Of a stretch of DNA of 62,994 bases, positions 59,551-62,994 are shown one piece after another. Under the pieces are notes generated by a model. The model was not told the origin of the DNA and ran no database searches. It worked only from the letters and a program-made list of their open reading frames with translations. Position 1 is the stretch's first letter; each line of letters begins with the position of its first letter. This DNA comes from Chloroflexota bacterium (GTDB lineage: Bacteria > Chloroflexota > UBA11872 > VXOZ01). The stretch lies in assembly GCA_028874195.1 (NCBI GenBank), contig JAPPLM010000057.1:1-62994 (forward strand), in the 5' to 3' direction. The position numbers were made by a program, and so were the translations under genes.

Positions 59551-60786
59551 ATGCTTACGCGTCGCGCATTGATCGCGGGATCTGCTGCACTGACCGCCGG
59601 GTGTGGTTTTCTTGAATCTCGGTTTTCCGCGCCGAGCTTACCGCAAGAAAGACCGTTGACTTGGGCGGTAACCCGGGTATTCGACGAGGAATTGCCCTGG
59701 CTGGCCGAGCAATTGCTCAATAAGGACGAGGAGAATCCCAACGGCCCCAAGCGCGGGGGGTACATTCTCTCGCGTCAAGAGGTTGGCAAGAACATCTATG
59801 GTGATGAACTCATTCGCGTTTTGCAGGAAATGGAAGCCGACTTGGTAAACGTGAACACATTTAACGTAGATGAGTTGGCTGAAAGAGGCGTGTTGCTGCC
59901 TCTAGACGGATTCCTTGGCGCCGATGAGACTACCTTGAATCAAGAGCACTATCCCAGCGTGCTCGACCAATTTCGCGTACGGGATTCGCTCTATGCCTTG
60001 CCGCTGAATGCGATGCCGCTGATGATGCACTACGACGAAGCGCTCTTTGCGGCGCAGGGCGTGCCGCCAGTGGATAGTAGCTGGGCGTGGGCGGACTTGG
60101 TACGGGTTGCAGAGCAATTAACGGAAAAGAAAGAAGATGGCACCGTTAGACGTTGGGGCCTGATCGCGCACAATTTCGGAATCTGGTGGGCGCTATGGCA
60201 AAACAACGCGGAGGTGGTCGATCCGGCAACCGGCGAGTGCCGACTTGGGGATGCGGCCGCTCTCGAGGCGCTGGAATTCATGCGCGGTCTCTTCCACACG
60301 CAGCGTGTCTCCCCGGCAGCCGTGAGGAGGGAACTGGGGGAGAGTATCTACATTAATGGGGTTGGACCTGCCATGAAGCACACGTTGTTCCCTAGGCCGC
60401 CCACGGGGATTCGCTTGGCGGAACTTCCCCGCGGCAAGGCGCAGGTTGTGCCGGTTAGAGCCGATATGGGCATGGCAATCGTAGCGGAGACTTCCCGACC
60501 CGAAGTAGCGTATATGGCTATGCGCGGGCTCGTGGATGTGATGCAGGAGCTTGTCGTCATACCTGCGCAGCGAGAAGCGGTCGCGCGTCTCGGAGATTTC
60601 AAAGTAGGTCTTGAAGAGAAAGACATTTCCATAGTTCAGCGGTCTATGGAGCACGGACGCGGCGTGCCGCGCTACGGCCAGACGGCACGTAGGGCGCTGG
60701 ATAGAGCGCTTGAGGCACTGGTGCAAGGCGATGACGTGACCACTGCCGTCAATGACACATGCAGGTTCATTCGTCAGAGTCAGTGA
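59551..60786 (+). CDS. Extracellular solute-binding protein (sugar-type lipoprotein)
   Basis: A 411-residue ABC-importer receptor. The N-terminus MLTRRALIAGSAALTAGCG is a Tat/lipoprotein signal with the lipid Cys at 18. The mature protein has the family-1 pattern: ADLVNVNTFNVDELAERGVLLPLDGFL, YALPLNAMPLMMHYDEALFAAQGVPPVDSSWAWADLVRVAEQLT and RWGLIAHN. AGGAGG precedes ATG 59551, which fixes the start in spite of a longer frame. No permease or ATPase genes adjoin it, so the receptor is orphaned here. Ligand unknown, probably an oligosaccharide or glycerol phosphate-type solute. Confidence 0.9.
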   Translation: MLTRRALIAGSAALTAGCGFLESRFSAPSLPQERPLTWAVTRVFDEELPWLAEQLLNKDEENPNGPKRGGYILSRQEVGKNIYGDELIRVLQEMEADLVNVNTFNVDELAERGVLLPLDGFLGADETTLNQEHYPSVLDQFRVRDSLYALPLNAMPLMMHYDEALFAAQGVPPVDSSWAWADLVRVAEQLTEKKEDGTVRRWGLIAHNFGIWWALWQNNAEVVDPATGECRLGDAAALEALEFMRGLFHTQRVSPAAVRRELGESIYINGVGPAMKHTLFPRPPTGIRLAELPRGKAQVVPVRADMGMAIVAETSRPEVAYMAMRGLVDVMQELVVIPAQREAVARLGDFKVGLEEKDISIVQRSMEHGRGVPRYGQTARRALDRALEALVQGDDVTTAVNDTCRFIRQSQ

Positions 60787-60947
60787 TGTGTTGCATGTAT
60801 CCGCCATTGCGGGCGAAGCGTCTTGAGCCGCAATGTGCGACCCAAATCCGCATGTTCCTCTTGCTCGTGCCTGCGACATTAATTGCGGAATGCGGGCCTG
60901 CAAGACGCACTGACTGATTCTATCCCGCTAATCTAAGTCCGACATTG

Positions 60948-61349
60948 TTAGTCGAACACGGCGATCGCGTCTATTTCCACCAGCCAGTCTTCACCCGACA
61001 GGGAGCCGATCTGCACCATAGTGGCCGTAGGGTACGGCGGCTCGAAAATCTCATTGCGGATGCCGGTGACGACGGCGCGGAAGCGAATGTCGGTGACGTA
61101 CATATTGAGGTGCGCCACGTTTGCCAGAGAGCCGCCGGCCGCCTTGCAGAGCGCCTCGATATTGGCATAGACCTTGCGCGTCTGGGCTTCGATGTCGCCC
61201 TTCCCCACGAGGTCGCCATTCTCATCTACCGGAAACTGTCCGGCAATGAACAACACGCGCTTGATGCCATCTATCATCAGGCCCTGCGAAAAGTTGCTGA
61301 AAGGCGGGCAGACGCCCTCGCCGAGGATGGTTTTCTTTCCTAATGCCAT
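60948..61349 (-). CDS. RidA-family protein
   Basis: A 133-residue YjgF/RidA protein, a trimeric enamine/imine deaminase or related fold. PFSNFSQGLMIDGIKRVLFIAGQFPVDENGDLVGKGDIEAQTRKVYANIEALCKAAGGS and the C-terminal EPPYPTATMVQIGSLSGEDWLVEIDAIAVFD are typical, but the conserved Arg of canonical RidA appears shifted (IRFRAVVTGIRNE). It lies downstream of a solute-binding protein gene on the same strand, 243 bases away. Confidence 0.93.
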   Translation of the reverse strand: MALGKKTILGEGVCPPFSNFSQGLMIDGIKRVLFIAGQFPVDENGDLVGKGDIEAQTRKVYANIEALCKAAGGSLANVAHLNMYVTDIRFRAVVTGIRNEIFEPPYPTATMVQIGSLSGEDWLVEIDAIAVFD

Positions 61350-61384
61350 GCTCTTTAGACTCCTAGAGTGTGAGTTCTAGTTTT

Positions 61385-61406
61385 CTCGCTGCGCTCGAAA
61401 TGACAG
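61385..61406 (+). repeat. Short dispersed repeat-like sequence
   Basis: CTCGCTGCGCTCGAAATGAC is reminiscent of short repeats common in related genomes. CGAAATGA recurs twice more in the next 140 bases, near 61430 and 61520. Confidence 0.35.
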
Positions 61407-61527
61407 AATACCTTGTTTTGACTTAGTGCCGCGAAATGACAACACAATCTTGAGAAGGCGCGGATTCCCGAGATAACATTACGATTTCATTGGGCAACAA
61501 CCATGCCACGAACTGGGGTCGAAATGA

Positions 61528-61561
61528 ACGTTCGCCCCCTCGTCTCCAAAGGGGCGAACGT
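61528..61561 (-). terminator. Strong hairpin after the second solute-binding protein gene
   Basis: ACGTTCGCCCC (61528-61538) and GGGGCGAACGT (61551-61561) form a perfect 11-base stem with a 12-base loop, 32 bases beyond the stop codon of the minus-strand gene. The sequence after it is only mildly T-rich, so it may terminate inefficiently or protect the transcript from 3' decay. Confidence 0.55.
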
Positions 61562-61592
61562 CTGACCAAAGCTACACAGGAAACGGCGGGCC

Positions 61593-62994
61593 CTAGCCCT
61601 TATCGGCGTAATACTCGTCAATCATCTCTTGCATGATCTTGCCGGCGCTTTGCATCGCTTCCGTGACGGTCAATTCCTGACTCCACGCCATGTTCATGTG
61701 GTCCAGGTAGACCCGGCGAATATCAACATAGTTGGGGTAGATTTGCGTCATGAAGCCATTGCCCTCGCCAATCGGCTCCGTGATCGGGGTCAACTCGCGC
61801 GGCGGACGCGCCTTCTGTTCTGCCAAGCGCGGGTCGTCCCAGGCCGATTTCACCACGGGCATGCCGTAATTCAGCAACGTGGTGACGCCGACCTGCACCT
61901 CGAGATCGGTGCTGATGAACTTTATCAGTTCCCACGTGGCGTCCGGAGACTTGGCGCCCGACCACATGTACTGCACCGGCGTGTAGCTGCCCACCGCGTT
62001 CGAGTTTTCGCTCGCAACGCTGTGGGCCGGGAAGCGCCGCGCTTTGACCGGTAAATCCTCGACGCCCGGCACGTTCCAGCCGGATTCAGTGTTGAACCAC
62101 GTATGGAATACCGCGGCGCGCTGGTGCACGAACGGTGAATCCCGCCGTTGTTCCGCCGGAATGGAGTCATTGAGCGCAGCAACGTCTTCCCGGGTCGGCT
62201 TTACACGGTACTTGAATTCAAGGTCATACAGGAATTGAATGACGTCGATGAATTCAGGTTCGTGCAGCCGGAAGCGGGAGTAGTCGTCAGAGACGAAATT
62301 CGTGCCGTTTTGGATCAGCATCGTCGGCACTTCGGTGGTGGAGTCGTTGCGACTATAGAAACCCCAGATGGGATTCTGATCGGCGCTGGAGCGCTGTGTG
62401 ATCTCGCGCGCTGTCTCGAGCAGTTCGCCGCCGTCACTGGGATTCCAGGATTTCGGCGGTTCGTTGATGCCGAACTTATCGAGAAGGGCCGTATTGTAGA
62501 TTTGGATAGTAGCCAGCACGCCGTAGGGGAACGTCCATGACTTGCCTTCGGGGTCCTGCAGCCAATCGATTCCCACTACGTCGGCAAGCGCGGCCGCATC
62601 GCGCTGGACAAAAGGCGTCAGGTCAGCGATATAGCCGGCGTCCCGATACTGAGGATAGCGGGTGGGTTCCGGGCCGAGGATGTCCGGCGACGACCCGGCA
62701 GCGAGTTCCACGACCTGCTTTTCCATGAGCGCCCGATACGCCATGGACTGCCAGTTGACCGTAATGTTGGGATGCAATTCCTTGAAGGGACCGAGGACGA
62801 GATCCTCGAAAGCCCCCGCGTTCTCATGTATGTTCACCACCCAGTTAACGCTAACCGTCGCCTCTTCCATCGCGGGCATGTCTTCCGACTTAGGCGCATC
62901 GTCGGCCTCAGGCATAGCAGCCGGAGCTTGCGCCACGCCGCAAGCAGCAAACACGGCCACGGTGCTCGCGCCCGCCGTGGCTGCAAGAAGCCCT
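61593..62994 (-). CDS. Extracellular solute-binding protein, N-terminus beyond window
   Basis: At least 466 codons read into the window edge. The frame remains open through a hydrophobic signal (GLLAATAGAS then VAVFAACG, lipobox Cys) to the last base, so the true start lies past 62994. The mature protein begins with an Ala/Glu/Asp-rich linker and then has typical family-1 features: DLVLGPFKELHPNITVNWQSM, YIADLTPFVQRDAAALADVV, SWTFPYGVLATIQIYN and AVGSYTPVQYMWSGAKSPDATWELIKFIS. Sugar or polyol importer receptor. No permease genes are present on the near side; they could lie beyond the edge upstream, but downstream is only a hairpin and RidA. Confidence 0.9.
   Translation of the reverse strand, partial: GLLAATAGASTVAVFAACGVAQAPAAMPEADDAPKSEDMPAMEEATVSVNWVVNIHENAGAFEDLVLGPFKELHPNITVNWQSMAYRALMEKQVVELAAGSSPDILGPEPTRYPQYRDAGYIADLTPFVQRDAAALADVVGIDWLQDPEGKSWTFPYGVLATIQIYNTALLDKFGINEPPKSWNPSDGGELLETAREITQRSSADQNPIWGFYSRNDSTTEVPTMLIQNGTNFVSDDYSRFRLHEPEFIDVIQFLYDLEFKYRVKPTREDVAALNDSIPAEQRRDSPFVHQRAAVFHTWFNTESGWNVPGVEDLPVKARRFPAHSVASENSNAVGSYTPVQYMWSGAKSPDATWELIKFISTDLEVQVGVTTLLNYGMPVVKSAWDDPRLAEQKARPPRELTPITEPIGEGNGFMTQIYPNYVDIRRVYLDHMNMAWSQELTVTEAMQSAGKIMQEMIDEYYADKG

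Overview
The window is a compact bacterial chromosome segment, moderately GC-rich by eye, with short intergenic gaps and long runs of co-directional genes. Gene content (12-gene nuo operon without nuoE/nuoF and headed by rex, DUF3179 lipoprotein, FmdB zinc ribbon, VanW-type wall protein, lipoprotein-type sugar-binding proteins, sarcosine/hydroxyproline-oxidase-like flavoproteins) and interspersed intergenic repeats fit a Chloroflexota-type lineage such as those found in marine or sponge-associated communities. That placement is an inference; no rRNA is present to settle it.

Layout. 1-1067: no recognisable gene. 1.07-7.97 kb, plus strand: isochorismatase-like hydrolase, NodB-fold deacetylase-like protein, tRNA-His, SAM methyltransferase, a homocysteine S-methyltransferase-family protein, and two flavoproteins resembling the alpha and beta subunits of hydroxyproline/octopine-type dehydrogenases; together a likely module for methylated-amine or amino-acid catabolism. 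7.97-9.98 kb: AT-richer type II restriction-modification pair (N4/N6 DNA methyltransferase plus TdeIII-like endonuclease). 10.1-23.9 kb: assorted metabolism: GH51 arabinofuranosidase, ABC exporter, cyclophilin-like protein, HTH-metallo-beta-lactamase fusion, Crp/Fnr regulator with DUF3179 lipoprotein, ThiO-like oxidase, nucleoside hydrolase, MOSC protein, SDR, a phosphofructokinase with mixed cofactor motifs, and an MFS transporter.

24.1-33.4 kb, minus strand: exopolysaccharide locus (GT4, polyprenyl-phosphate sugar transferase, second GT4, two Wzz-like proteins, BY-kinase-type ATPase) running into a secreted protein, DNA polymerase III delta prime and an FmdB protein that ends at a strong terminator. 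A nest of short repeats splits the locus at 30.3-30.6 kb. 33.9-42.6 kb: sugar isomerase-like protein, two small membrane proteins, RarA, an ABC ATPase/FtsX permease/AttH-like lipocalin trio, a chloramphenicol-phosphotransferase-like kinase and tRNA-Arg(CCG).

42.8-56.3 kb, minus strand: rex-nuoABCDGHIJKLMN. A Rex-box-like sequence just upstream of rex suggests NADH-responsive control of rex and possibly of the complex I operon. 56.8-63 kb: Tat-exported VanW-family protein, two lipoprotein-type solute-binding proteins (the second cut by the window edge) and a RidA protein between them.

I found no CRISPR array, prophage, transposase or clearly new defence or biosynthetic system. The most notable signals are the Rex-box/complex I arrangement, the altered catalytic residues in the first catabolic genes, the HTH-hydrolase fusion, three palindromic operator candidates and a short repeat split by another repeat.
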